DNA from: Halosimplex pelagicum
GTDB lineage: Archaea; Halobacteriota; Halobacteria; Halobacteriales; Haloarculaceae
Direction: 5' to 3'
NCBI RefSeq assembly: GCF_013415905.1
Contig: NZ_CP058909.1
Coordinates: 3,286,001 to 3,350,000, forward strand
DNA: 64,000 bases
A program made the position numbers and the translations under genes. The stretch's first letter is position 1. The number at the start of each line of letters is the position of its first letter. The notes under the pieces were generated by a model. That model did no database searches. It saw nothing but the letters and a program-made list of their open reading frames with translations, and was not told the DNA's origin. Below, one piece after another: positions 41,400 through 49,558 of this stretch.

Positions 41400-42611
41400 A
41401 TGGCCGGAGAGTCCCGACGAACGCTGTACGCGGCGGTGTTCTCGAATCTGGTGCTTCTCGCGGGGCTGTTCGTCTTCGGCTGGAACCCGCGGTTGCTTCT
41501 CCTGCTGTACTGGTTCGAGGCGGGCGTCGTCGTCGTCAGGGAGGCCGTACAGGGGTTGTTCGCGGAGCTGCCGCCGTCCGACGAGTACAGACCGCTCCGG
41601 GCGCCGCTTCCCCTGTCGGCGCTCGCGGAGGTGCGGGGCGGGTTCCGACCGGTCCGGTGGCTCCCGCCGGTGTACCCGCGGAACGTGCCGTACGTCCTGG
41701 CGGGGCTGATCCCGTGGGTCGCGTTCTGGCCGTTCGGGGGGCTCGTGCTTTCGGCTCAGGTCGTGCCGTGGTTGGAGCCGGTCGTTCCACCGGTGTCGGC
41801 CGCCGTGGCCGCGCTGGCGGTGCTGCTCAGACAGTCGTTCGAGACCGCCGACTGGCTCCGAACCGGCGGATACGAGACCATCTCGGCGACGGGCGGGGTC
41901 TCTCGAACGTACCTGTCACTGCTGTTCGTCCTCGCGTTCGTCGCACCGCCGGTCGTCGGTGCCGTGACCGCGACCGCGTTCCCTCGGATCGGGCTCGGGC
42001 TCGTCCTCGTCGCGTCCAAGGGTATCTACGACGCGCTCGAACTTCGGAACCCCGGATTCGTCCACTCGACGGTCTTCGACGCCGAGACGGTCGGCGAGGG
42101 ATCGACGGTCGAACGGCCGGACGGCGACCCGCTCTCGGAGTTCAGAACCGACCGGCGTGCCGTGGTGGTCGTCGCGGCCTGTCTCGGCGCCCTCCTCTCC
42201 GTGTTCGGTGTGACGGTCTTCCTCGTCCTCCTCGGCGGACTGACGGGGATGCTCGTCGGCGGTGCGTTGTGGGGGACGCCGCGCGGTCCGGTCGTCGGTG
42301 CTATCGCTGGTATCGGGACGATCGTCGCCGTCCGCGCCGGTGTGCAGGTCGTCGCCGGCTGGGTCCTGGGCGCGTACACCGTCTACCGGGTCTATCCCGA
42401 CGCCGTCGTCGAGTACAACGCACTTACGGAGGAACCGCAGTGGGCGGTCCCGCGGGGAGAGATCTCCGAGTTCACCGTCGCTGACGGCCGCCTGCGGTCG
42501 CTGTTGCCGGAGTGGTTCGGAATCGCCCGTCTGAAGAGCTACTCGGGCGACGACCGCCTCGTCGGGTACGTCTCCGACCCCGAGGCGATAGCGGAACTGC
42601 TCGACCGCTGA
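41400..42611 (+). CDS. Multi-spanning membrane protein, DUF6498-like (403 aa)
   Basis: Integral membrane protein with about seven to nine hydrophobic segments (for example FSNLVLLAGLFVFGWNPRLL and YLSLLFVLAFVAPPVVGAV) and a soluble C-terminal domain of about 65 residues (YRVYPDAVVEYNALTEEPQW, then WFGIARLKSYSGDDRLVGYV) that resembles a PH-like beta domain. The N-terminal motif LLLLYWFEAGVV is typical of DUF6498 proteins in haloarchaea. Starts at 41370 and 41379 are possible; 41400 is preferred because it lies before the first membrane helix with a basic flank. The function is unknown. Confidence 0.75.
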   Translation: MAGESRRTLYAAVFSNLVLLAGLFVFGWNPRLLLLLYWFEAGVVVVREAVQGLFAELPPSDEYRPLRAPLPLSALAEVRGGFRPVRWLPPVYPRNVPYVLAGLIPWVAFWPFGGLVLSAQVVPWLEPVVPPVSAAVAALAVLLRQSFETADWLRTGGYETISATGGVSRTYLSLLFVLAFVAPPVVGAVTATAFPRIGLGLVLVASKGIYDALELRNPGFVHSTVFDAETVGEGSTVERPDGDPLSEFRTDRRAVVVVAACLGALLSVFGVTVFLVLLGGLTGMLVGGALWGTPRGPVVGAIAGIGTIVAVRAGVQVVAGWVLGAYTVYRVYPDAVVEYNALTEEPQWAVPRGEISEFTVADGRLRSLLPEWFGIARLKSYSGDDRLVGYVSDPEAIAELLDR

Positions 42612-42869
42612 CGGCCTCGGCTCCGCTAGCTGAAACACCAGTTCGCGACGACGGCACGACGACGCGGCGGTCGAGCTGTCGGACACGCCCGACAGAGCGG
42701 CCATCGGGAGCGATACGCACGTGGACGCTACGGCGTGTCGAGCGCGTGGTTCCCCCGGGCCACGAAACGAACTCGGCCCGGTCGGTGTCGGGTCGACGGC
42801 CGACAGTTAGTTTTCATAGATGATATTCGAATAGGTCGGTTTATGCGGACGAGTCAGAACGTACCGTCC

Positions 42870-43271
42870 ATGTCCGCCGAGACCATCGAGGACGCGACGA
42901 ACTACACTATCGAATGGGACGACGACATCGAAGCGATCGTGTTCACCTGGGACGAGTACGTCTCCGGCCAGACGTTCAGGGACGCGTGCGAGGCGCTGCT
43001 CGACGCTATCAAACGGAAAAACGCTAGCAAGGCTCTGACCGACACGCGCAGCGTCAACGCTCACGACGCCGAGGACCAGGAGTGGCTACGGAACGACTGG
43101 ATGCCGCGCGCGCTCGACGTCGGCCTCGAGTACTCCGCGATCGTCCACCCGGACAGCGTGATCGCGGAGATGGACGTGGAGAGCATGATGGACGGCGCGG
43201 ATCCCAGCGGCGCGGCGCCGTTCCTGACTTCGGACGTGGCCGAAGCCCGCCAGTGGCTCGGCGACCAGTAG
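42870..43271 (+). CDS. STAS/SpoIIAA-like domain protein (133 aa)
   Basis: Single small alpha/beta domain. The features YTIEWDDDIEAIVFTWDEYV, KNASKALTDTRSVNAHD, EWLRNDWMPRALDVGLEYSA and the C-terminal FLTSDVAEARQWLGDQ follow the SpoIIAA-like/STAS pattern often seen in bacterial stand-alone proteins. A further ATG at 42843 would add nine residues, and a T/A-rich tract just upstream (about 42810-42830) could serve either start. It may bind a lipid or act as an anti-sigma-type switch; that is only fold-level inference. Confidence 0.65.
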   Translation: MSAETIEDATNYTIEWDDDIEAIVFTWDEYVSGQTFRDACEALLDAIKRKNASKALTDTRSVNAHDAEDQEWLRNDWMPRALDVGLEYSAIVHPDSVIAEMDVESMMDGADPSGAAPFLTSDVAEARQWLGDQ

Positions 43272-43295
43272 ACCGGCCGGACCGAGACGACCGAT

Positions 43296-43787
43296 TCACG
43301 AGCGTTCGATCGACCGATACCGGTCGCCGTCGTCTCGGGTCGCCAACCCGAACGCGACGCTCCAGCCGAGCAACCGCTCGGTCCGTTCGAGCCACTCGGC
43401 CTCCCAGTCGGTGTGGCGGTCGCGCTCCCACCGGGGGACGTGGTCGCGCAGTTCGTCGAACGCCTCCGCGGTAGTCAGCGACTCGGCCCCGCGGAGCGCG
43501 TCGAGCACCTCGCTCGCGCCGAACACCCGGCGCTCGAAGGCGTCGCCGAGGTCGGCTTCGGCCGCGTCGACGCGTCGGCGCCTGAACCCTCGCGGCGTCT
43601 CCGCGACGAGTTCGAGCGCCTGGAGGAAGGTGAGATACTCCCGGGCGGCGTCCCGGGAGGGCGCCGCCGTCTCGTCGACGATCCGGAGACAGCAGTCCTC
43701 GACCGTCCCCGGGACCAGCGGCACGGCGCGCTGGGCGTCGACGAGGAAGGCCCGGTCCCGAACCGGGGGAACGATCTTGTAGCGCAC
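43296..43787 (-). CDS. Hypothetical protein downstream of mch (163 aa)
   Basis: Not recognised. It is an acidic, Arg-rich soluble protein, with a short first part (VEDCCLRIVDETAAPSRDAA) and a longer helical second part (ALRGAESLTTAEAFDELRDH, then WEAEWLERTERLLGWSVAFG). The GTG at 43787 is one base from the mch stop, so it is in the mch transcript. It could be a small accessory protein in one-carbon metabolism or unrelated. No catalytic motif or Cys pair beyond CC at the start is visible. Confidence 0.7.
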   Translation of the reverse strand: MRYKIVPPVRDRAFLVDAQRAVPLVPGTVEDCCLRIVDETAAPSRDAAREYLTFLQALELVAETPRGFRRRRVDAAEADLGDAFERRVFGASEVLDALRGAESLTTAEAFDELRDHVPRWERDRHTDWEAEWLERTERLLGWSVAFGLATRDDGDRYRSIERS

Positions 43788-43788
43788 G

Positions 43789-44721
43789 CTAGAGGCCGAA
43801 GCTCTCCGCGAGGCGCTCGTCGTTCACGTCGCCGAGGACGTGCGTGTCGCCGCCGACCACGTCGATCGTCACCTGCGCGGGCGCGAAGACGGACTCGGGC
43901 ACCTCGAGGAAGTCCCAGTCGGCGTCGGCGAAGATCTCGGCAAAGGGCGTGTCGTACTCGGCGGTCGCGGTCGAGGGCACCTCGTCGAAGCGGTCGAACG
44001 GTTCGTCGACGACGAGGTGGGCCTGGCCGCCGTAGGCCAGCGCGTCGTTCGTCCGCGCGATGGCCGTCTCCTCGTCGTCGGCGACGGGCGCGACCGGCGC
44101 CGACCCCGTCACCGAGAGGATGTCCAGCGGGTCGTAGCCCAGCTCCGAGAGCCGGAAGGCGGCCAGTTCGGCCGCGCGGGCGGCCATCGCGACGCTGCCG
44201 GTGAGGCTGGCGGTCGAGAACGCCTGGACGAACACGCCGCTCTCGGCGACGCCCGCGCGCTCGGCGACGTGCTCGATCACGGCCTCGTCCGGGACCGTCT
44301 CCGTCTCGATCGCGAGGACGGCGAACTCGAAGTCGTCGCGATAGCCGACGCGCTGGAACTCGTCCTCCTCGGCGACGAGCGCGCGTGCGGGGCCGCTGCC
44401 GAGCCCCTCGAAGCCGTCGACGCTGAGCTCCCAGCCCGCCTTCTGCGAGCACAGCAGCGCCATCGCCGGGTGGTCGGTCGACAGTTCGACGTGGGTCAGC
44501 GGCGCGCCCGCGACCTCCTCCAGGCTGCTCTGGACGGTCGCCAGTCCGGCCGTCTGTATCTCCGCGAGCATCATCCCCGCCTCGACGCCGCCCGGCACGT
44601 CGACCCCGAAGTCGACGACCAGCGCCTCGCTGTCCAGCTGGTGGGCCGCGACGTTCAGCTCGTCGGCGAAGTCCAGTGCCTCGTCGACAAGGTCCGTCGC
44701 GGTCCGGTTGAGACTCTCCAT
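43789..44721 (-). CDS. mch: Methenyltetrahydromethanopterin cyclohydrolase Mch (310 aa)
   Basis: Enzyme of the pterin-dependent one-carbon pathway that interconverts methenyl- and formyl-tetrahydromethanopterin, or a folate equivalent in halophiles. The N-terminus SLNRTATDLVDEALDFADEL, the block GVDVPGGVEAGMMLAEIQTA, the segment LSTDHPAMALLCSQKAGWEL and the C-terminal PSTATAEYDTPFAEIFADADWDF-like stretch match the family. Length is normal. Haloarchaea are not methanogens, so a role in biosynthetic one-carbon metabolism is expected. Confidence 0.94.
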   Translation of the reverse strand: MESLNRTATDLVDEALDFADELNVAAHQLDSEALVVDFGVDVPGGVEAGMMLAEIQTAGLATVQSSLEEVAGAPLTHVELSTDHPAMALLCSQKAGWELSVDGFEGLGSGPARALVAEEDEFQRVGYRDDFEFAVLAIETETVPDEAVIEHVAERAGVAESGVFVQAFSTASLTGSVAMAARAAELAAFRLSELGYDPLDILSVTGSAPVAPVADDEETAIARTNDALAYGGQAHLVVDEPFDRFDEVPSTATAEYDTPFAEIFADADWDFLEVPESVFAPAQVTIDVVGGDTHVLGDVNDERLAESFGL

Positions 44722-44839
44722 ACACCGCCATCCACGCCGCCGGACCTTCGGTCTTCGGTTCGCCGTCGCGGTCGCCCGGTCCTCCGCCCGCCTGAATCTC
44801 CGCCCGCCCGGACCGCGTCGTCGACCGGGCCGCCTCGCC

Positions 44840-45157
44840 TCACTCGGTGCGCTCCCGCCTGGCCTCGCGCCCCAGATGCTCCTCGACGGCGTCGACCTTC
44901 TCGCTCGCGGCCTGGTCGACCGTGCGCTTGTCGTCGACCTTGAGGAACGTGCTCACGCGGTCGGCGTCGACCGCCTCGTGGGCCGCGCCGGCCGCCGCGA
45001 ACAGCTCCGCCGAGTCGTCGGCCTCGATTATCGTCCCCATCGGCGTCGTCTCGTAGCCCACGTCGAACTCGTCGAGCGCCGCGACCGCCTTCGCGACCTC
45101 CCCGGACATGCTCCCCTCGACGACCGGTGCGACGCTCAGGAACCCGATGACTGTCAT
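44840..45157 (-). CDS. MTH1187-family thiamine-binding protein (105 aa)
   Basis: Small ferredoxin-fold protein of the MTH1187/YkoF-like group. The pattern TVIGFLSVAPVVEGSMSGEV, DVGYETTPMGTIIEADD and the C-terminal TFLKVDDKRTVDQAASEKVD is typical. Relatives bind thiamine or a related ligand and form oligomers. The ATG at 45157 is used because upstream extension is Arg-rich and lacks the fold. It stands alone between mch and a short gene on the other strand. A regulatory or storage role in thiamine metabolism is possible. Confidence 0.85.
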   Translation of the reverse strand: MTVIGFLSVAPVVEGSMSGEVAKAVAALDEFDVGYETTPMGTIIEADDSAELFAAAGAAHEAVDADRVSTFLKVDDKRTVDQAASEKVDAVEEHLGREARRERTE

Positions 45158-45338
45158 GGCCGCGCCTACGACCGCGCGAGCCAAAGGTGCTCCGCCGGTG
45201 TGGGCGCTCGCTCTGGGGGGCCGCCCGGTTCGGCGCGCTCGGGGCCCCGGGACGAACTGTCTGCCCACTGGTTGCGAGGTTCTCAAAGGAGAGATTCGGA
45301 CCGAAAGGTTAAGTACCGAACTCAGGAGTCCGTAGAGT

Positions 45339-45512
45339 ATGACGGGCTTACCGGATTCGCCCTCCTACGAGGAGGACGAGACGATCGCGAAACTGCAGCA
45401 GGCGCTGGACGAGGCGACCGGCGTCGACCTGCGCGCCGCGCTCGAAGGCGCCATCGAAGACCGAAAGGCGGAGATCCGACGGGACGCGCGCGCTACCCAG
45501 CCCGCGGACTGA
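45339..45512 (+). CDS. Small helical protein (57 aa)
   Basis: A short gene that is easy to miss because of its size. It encodes a mainly helical acidic protein (ETIAKLQQALDEATGVDLRA, then ALEGAIEDRKAEIRRDAR). The ATG at 45339 lies about 25-30 bp after AAAGGTTAAGTA (45304-45315), a good haloarchaeal TATA box, so a leaderless transcript is likely. There is no signal or Cys. The coherent helical pattern and the promoter make it more likely real than chance. The function is unknown. Confidence 0.6.
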   Translation: MTGLPDSPSYEEDETIAKLQQALDEATGVDLRAALEGAIEDRKAEIRRDARATQPAD

Positions 45513-45662
45513 GTCAGTTCCCGACCCCCCGGCGCTCCGCGCGCCGGAAAGCGGCGATTAACTGCGACCGTTTCGCGTCGCGGGGCCGTACTTTCTGGAG
45601 GAACCCACCGGAGCGGAGGCTCCGCATCGGCGAGGGGAGACGAGGGCGATGTCCGTCCCTAC

Positions 45663-45892
45663 CGGATGCGAGCGACACGCAAAGCGGTCGCTCGCGGAGT
45701 GGTTCGCGGAAGGAGTGCGACGGGCGAGATTTGAACTACGTCCAGACGTGCTCGCCCGTTCCACTCGCTGCGCGCGACTGGCCTACTTCGAATCTCTCTC
45801 CCGCACACAGCCGCTCACGGATGCGAGCGACACGCAAAGCGGTCGCTCGCGGAGTGGTTCGCGGAAGAAGTGCGACGGGCGAGATTTGAACT
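45663..45892. repeat. 75-bp direct repeat including 3' end of tRNA-Gly
   Basis: Two copies, 45663-45737 and 45818-45892, are identical except for one base, with an offset of 155 bp. The right copy ends inside the tRNA-Gly gene and covers its 3'-terminal 22 nt plus about 50 bp of downstream flank. The left copy therefore carries an orphan tRNA 3' fragment (45716-45737). Such fragments are typical of attachment sites left by elements that integrate at tRNA genes, but only about 80 bp lies between the copies and no integrase is seen. A local tandem duplication is an alternative. Confidence 0.8.
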
Positions 45893-45941
45893 CGCGTTAG
45901 GACCGTGGCAGGGTCCTGTGATACCACTACACCACCGTCGC
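45871..45941 (-). tRNA. tRNA-Gly (anticodon GCC)
   Basis: Read on the minus strand, the acceptor arms GCGACGG and CCGTCGC pair fully with discriminator A. The D arm contains GTAGTGGTATCAC. The anticodon stem GGACC/GGTCC encloses CTGCCAC (anticodon GCC, reading GGC). The T arm GCGAG-TTCAAAT-CTCGC is complete. No intron is present and the CCA end is not encoded. It is 71 nt long. Downstream lies the direct repeat that duplicates its 3' end. Confidence 0.97.
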
Positions 45942-46142
45942 ATGCACGTTCGGCGTCCACCGGTCGGCCCGGCGCGCCTCACATCATAATCGACTGGCGG
46001 AGAGGGATAAAAGACTTCCGAAACGACCGAGCCGGCGGGCGATATCGGCGCGCCCCCTGTCGATCCGTGACGAGTGAACGGCCCCATCGACGGCCGACCG
46101 ACGCCACGCTTTTCCGGCCGGCAGCACGTGTTCGTACGCGTT

Positions 46143-46265
46143 ATGCCGGGCGATCCAGTTCAGTGTCCAGTCTGCGGGTGGACAGGCCAGCCGAACGACC
46201 TCGACGCCGGGCAGGGGCGCGGTAGCTGCCCGGTCTGCGACGAGACGATACCGAGCCACGACTAG
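46143..46265 (+). CDS. Very small CPxC zinc-finger protein (40 aa)
   Basis: Micro-protein with two CPVC motifs (QCPVCGWTGQPNDLDAG, then GSCPVCDETIPSHD), a rubredoxin-like zinc ribbon. Such small CPxCG-type proteins are numerous in haloarchaea and several affect swarming or biofilm traits. The ATG at 46143 (MPGDPVQCPVC) is chosen over a longer frame starting at 46074. That extension is basic and not zinc-finger-like. There is no partner gene on its strand nearby. Confidence 0.75.
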   Translation: MPGDPVQCPVCGWTGQPNDLDAGQGRGSCPVCDETIPSHD

Positions 46266-46513
46266 ACGACCGCGCGGCCCCGGCACGCGACCCCGGCGCG
46301 GCTCGCCACGCGTCTGACTTCTCCCCGCGCGTGGGCGTCCGTCGCGGGAAAGGATCCGGACCGGGACGCTGTCGGTCGGCGCTCGACCGTCGCCGCCCTC
46401 GGCTGCCGATCGCGGCGATATCTACCTCGACGCCAACCGGCGACCAGCCGGTGAGTATCGAAGGGCTTCGAGCGGCGTATGTGTGAACGGTGGCCATGTG
46501 AAGCCGTCTCTCC

Positions 46514-46540
46514 AGCGCGCGTGAAGCGCGCTTTTTTTAA
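46514..46540 (+). terminator. Hairpin with T-run, doubling as TATA-like box upstream of the ribosomal operon
   Basis: Perfect 7-bp stem AGCGCGC (46514-46520) / GCGCGCT (46526-46532) with loop GTGAA is followed directly by a T7 run and AAG. The shape is that of an intrinsic terminator for whatever reads in from the left. The T-run with TTTTTAAG (46533-46540) also suits a TATA box, with a transcription start near 46565, about 30 bp before the ATG of the SPOUT gene. The rest of 46266-46597 shows no gene. Confidence 0.5.
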
Positions 46541-46597
46541 GGGTGGGCTGGGGATGTATCGCTACAGTCTAGTGGCGCGGCGCGGAAGCGTCACGGC

Positions 46598-47503
46598 ATG
46601 ACGACCAGCGTGCTCGTGCCGGCATCCCTCACCCGGGAAGCCGAAGACAAACGCGAGGCGACTCGCAAAGTAGGTTACGTGGCCCGCGCGGCCACTGTCT
46701 TCCGGGTGGACCGCCTGACGGTCTATCCCGACCCCGACGGGGTCGAGAAGAGAGGTGCCGGGTTCGTCGAAACGGTGCTGCGGTACGCCGCCACACCCCC
46801 CTACCTCCGAAAGGAGGTATGGGACAGGCGGGGCGAACTAGAGTACGCGGGCGTCCTGCCGGCGCTTCGCACCCGCTCATGGACCGGCTCCGGTTCGGAC
46901 GAATCGGGGTCGTTAAGACAGGGAATCGTGACCGAGGTCGGTGCTGATGGACGCGTACGGGTCAATTGCGGCCTGCAACACCCAGTCTCGCTCCCCGTGC
47001 CCTCCGGAATGGAGGTCGGGGAGGGGGAGCGCGTCTCCGTCAGGGTCTCTTCGCGACGACCGGTTCGGGCGAAGCTCGTCGACGAGCCCGCGGCAGGGTT
47101 CGTCGTCGACTCGACCGATATCGACGACGCACTCGCGCGTCCGGACGCCGGGCTGACCATCGCGGCCTCTCGCTACGGCGAGGAGCTGACCGTCACGAAG
47201 CTCGACCAGCTGGTCGAACGGCTTCGTGGCGGCGATGGCGCCGGTGCCGAGACGGGCGGATCCGACGAATCTGACGCATCCGACTCCGAGGCGGCGCCCG
47301 CAGGTGACCTGACGGTCGCCTTCGGCGCGCCGGAACGGGGGCTGCCCCCCATCCTCGGCGAGGACCCGGACACCGTCGCGGCGGAGACAGGCGACGACAG
47401 GTTCGACCTCTGGCTCAATACGGTTCCGGACCAGGGAAGCGAGGTCGTGCGAACGGAGGAAGCGGTGTTCGCGACGCTCGCGCCCCTCAGGCTGACGAGG
47501 TAA
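46598..47503 (+). CDS. SPOUT-type putative RNA methyltransferase (COG2106 type, 301 aa)
   Basis: Protein of the archaeal COG2106 family, predicted RNA methyltransferase with a trefoil-knot SPOUT fold and an inserted OB-like domain (RQGIVTEVGADGRVRVNCGL, then VRVSSRRPVRAKLVDEPAAG). The start SVLVPASLTREAEDKREATR and the C-terminal VAFGAPERGLPPIL and WLNTVPDQGSEVVRTEEAV are characteristic, the latter forming the knot. It precedes rpl3 by 5 bp, the usual place of this gene in haloarchaeal S10 operons, and is the first gene of the transcript. An acidic Ser/Asp linker lies before the last part. Confidence 0.88.
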   Translation: MTTSVLVPASLTREAEDKREATRKVGYVARAATVFRVDRLTVYPDPDGVEKRGAGFVETVLRYAATPPYLRKEVWDRRGELEYAGVLPALRTRSWTGSGSDESGSLRQGIVTEVGADGRVRVNCGLQHPVSLPVPSGMEVGEGERVSVRVSSRRPVRAKLVDEPAAGFVVDSTDIDDALARPDAGLTIAASRYGEELTVTKLDQLVERLRGGDGAGAETGGSDESDASDSEAAPAGDLTVAFGAPERGLPPILGEDPDTVAAETGDDRFDLWLNTVPDQGSEVVRTEEAVFATLAPLRLTR

Positions 47504-47508
47504 GACAA

Positions 47509-48558
47509 ATGCCAGGAACGAACAGACCACGCAAAGGCTCGCTGGGCTTCGGCCCGCGTACGCGAGCGGCGAGTGAGACCCCGCGGTTCAACAGCTGGCC
47601 CGACGACGACGGCCAGCCGGGTCTCCAGGGCTTCGCCGGCTACAAGGCCGGCATGACACACGTCGTGCTGATCAACGACGAGCCCGACTCCCCCCGCGAG
47701 GGGATGGAGGAGACCGTCCCCGTGACGGTTATCGAGACGCCGCCGATGCGCGCGGTCGCGCTCCGAGCCTACGAAGACACGCCGTACGGCCAGCGTCCCC
47801 TCACGGAAGTGTGGGCCGACGAGTTCCACGGTGAGCTCGACCGGACCCTCGACGTACCGGAGGACCACGACGCTGACGCCGCAGAGGAAGAGATCCGACA
47901 AGCACACGAGGCCGGCGACCTGGGCGACGTGCGCGTCATCACGCACACCGTCCCCACCGGTATCGCCGGCGTCCCGCGCAAGAAGCCCGACGTGATGGAG
48001 ACCCGAGTCGGCGGCGGCTCGCTCTCCGACCGTCTCGACTTCGGCCTCGATCTCGTCGCCGACGGCGGCGAGCACTCGATGACCGACGTGTTCCGCGCCG
48101 GCGAGTACGCCGACGTGGCCGCGGTCACCAAAGGGAAAGGGACCCAGGGTCCCGTCAAGCGCTGGGGCGTCCAGAAGCGGAAGGGCAAACACGCCCGTCA
48201 GGGCTGGCGCCGACGCATCGGCAACCTCGGCCCGTGGAACCCCTCGCGCGTGCGCTCGACGGTCCCCCAGCAGGGGCAGACCGGCTACCACCAGCGCACC
48301 GAGCTGAACAAGCGCCTCATCGACATCGGCGAGGGCACCGACGCCACCGTCGAGGGCGGCTTCGTCAACTACGGCGAGGTCGACGGGCCGTACACGCTCG
48401 TCAAGGGCTCGGTCCCCGGTCCGGACCAGCGCGTCGTGCGCTTCCGGCCGGCGGTCCGCCCGAACGACCAGCCGCGCCTCGACCCCGAGGTCCGGTACGT
48501 CTCCACCCAGTCCAACCAGGGCGGGCGCGGGACCGCCGCGACCACACAGGAGGACTAA
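47509..48558 (+). CDS. rpl3: 50S ribosomal protein L3 (uL3)
   Basis: Large-subunit core protein of 349 residues, long as in archaea and eukaryotes. The extended start GTNRPRKGSLGFGPRTRA threads toward the peptidyl-transferase centre. The block GFAGYKAGMTHVVLINDEPD is the conserved L3 opening, and TKGKGTQGPVKRWGVQKRKG with QTGYHQRTELNKRLI is the rRNA-contact core. The start lies 5 bp after the SPOUT gene and rpl4 follows 3 bp after the stop. An acidic insertion near residue 125 is a halophilic feature. Confidence 0.97.
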   Translation: MPGTNRPRKGSLGFGPRTRAASETPRFNSWPDDDGQPGLQGFAGYKAGMTHVVLINDEPDSPREGMEETVPVTVIETPPMRAVALRAYEDTPYGQRPLTEVWADEFHGELDRTLDVPEDHDADAAEEEIRQAHEAGDLGDVRVITHTVPTGIAGVPRKKPDVMETRVGGGSLSDRLDFGLDLVADGGEHSMTDVFRAGEYADVAAVTKGKGTQGPVKRWGVQKRKGKHARQGWRRRIGNLGPWNPSRVRSTVPQQGQTGYHQRTELNKRLIDIGEGTDATVEGGFVNYGEVDGPYTLVKGSVPGPDQRVVRFRPAVRPNDQPRLDPEVRYVSTQSNQGGRGTAATTQED

Positions 48559-48561
48559 CAG

Positions 48562-49305
48562 ATGGAAGCAACAGTACGCGACCTGAACGGCGACGACGAC
48601 GGGAGCGTCGAGCTCCCCGACGTCTTCGAGACGGACCTCCGGCCGGACGTGATCCGCCGGGCCGTCCTCGCCGCGCAGGCCAACCGGAAGCAGGACTACG
48701 GAGCCGACGACTACGCCGGGATGCGAACGCCCGCCGAGTCCCAGGGGAGCGGCCGCGGCATGGCCCACGTCCCCCGGGAGAACGGTCAGGGGGCGCGCGT
48801 GCCCCAGACCGTCGGCGGTCGCCGCGCGCACCCGCCGAAAGAGGAGAAAGACCGCGGGCTCGACATCAACACGAAGGAGAAGAAGCTCGCCGTCCGCTCG
48901 GCCGTCGCGGCCACGACGGACGCGGAAGTCGTCGCCGAGCGCGGCCACAACTTCGACGACGACGCGGAGCTCCCGCTCGTCGTCTCCGACGACTTCGAGG
49001 ACCTGGTCAAGACCCAGGACGTCGTCGAAACCCTCGAAGCGCTCGGGGTCGACGCCGACATCGAGCGCGCCGACGAGGCGACGGTTCGCGCCGGCCGCGG
49101 GACGACCCGCGGGCGCAAGTACCAGCGCGCGACGTCGATCCTCTTCGTGACGAGCGAGGAGCCCTCGACGGCCGCTCGCAACCTCGCGGGCGCGGACGTG
49201 ACGACCGCACGCGAGGTCAACGCGGAGGACCTGGCGCCCGGCGGCGACGCCGGCCGCCTGACGGTCTGGACCGAGTCCGCAGTCGCGGAGGTGGCCGAGC
49301 GATGA
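48562..49305 (+). CDS. rpl4: 50S ribosomal protein L4 (uL4/L4e)
   Basis: Large-subunit protein of 247 residues of the archaeal L4e type. The N-terminal ATVRDLNGDDDGSVELPDVF and FETDLRPDVIRRAVLAAQAN are typical, followed by the long exit-tunnel loop rich in Gly and Arg (QGSGRGMAHVPRENGQGARV). The C-terminal part (TARNLAGADVTTAREVNAED-like) is conserved. The TGA overlaps the rpl23 ATG by 4 bp. It helps line the nascent-peptide tunnel. Confidence 0.97.
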   Translation: MEATVRDLNGDDDGSVELPDVFETDLRPDVIRRAVLAAQANRKQDYGADDYAGMRTPAESQGSGRGMAHVPRENGQGARVPQTVGGRRAHPPKEEKDRGLDINTKEKKLAVRSAVAATTDAEVVAERGHNFDDDAELPLVVSDDFEDLVKTQDVVETLEALGVDADIERADEATVRAGRGTTRGRKYQRATSILFVTSEEPSTAARNLAGADVTTAREVNAEDLAPGGDAGRLTVWTESAVAEVAER

Positions 49306-49556
49306 ACTCGGTCATCAAGTACCCGAACATGACGGAGAAGGCGATGGACGACCTGGACTTCCAGAACAAGCTCCAGTTCGTCGTCGCCGGCGACGCGAGC
49401 AAGCCGGAGATCGCGGACGCGGTCTCCGAGCAGTTCGACGTCACCGTCGTGGACGTGACGACGCAGGTCCAGCCCGACGGCGAGAAGAAGGCGTACGTCA
49501 AGCTCTCGGAAGACGACGAGGCCGAGGACGTGGCCTCGCGGATCGGGGTGTTCTGA
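49302..49556 (+). CDS. rpl23: 50S ribosomal protein L23 (uL23)
   Basis: Small tunnel-exit protein of 84 residues. The start SVIKYPNMTEKAMDDLDFQN and the block KLQFVVAGDASKPEIADAVS match archaeal L23, and VDVTTQVQPDGEKKAYVKL forms the C-terminal strand pair. It provides the docking site for SRP and other factors at the exit. It begins 4 bp inside rpl4 and ends 2 bp before rpl2. Confidence 0.96.
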   Translation: MNSVIKYPNMTEKAMDDLDFQNKLQFVVAGDASKPEIADAVSEQFDVTVVDVTTQVQPDGEKKAYVKLSEDDEAEDVASRIGVF

Positions 49557-49558
49557 CC

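Noticed and set aside
45780..45800. TTCGAATC resembling a tRNA T-loop
   Set aside because: No acceptor, D or anticodon stems can be formed around it.
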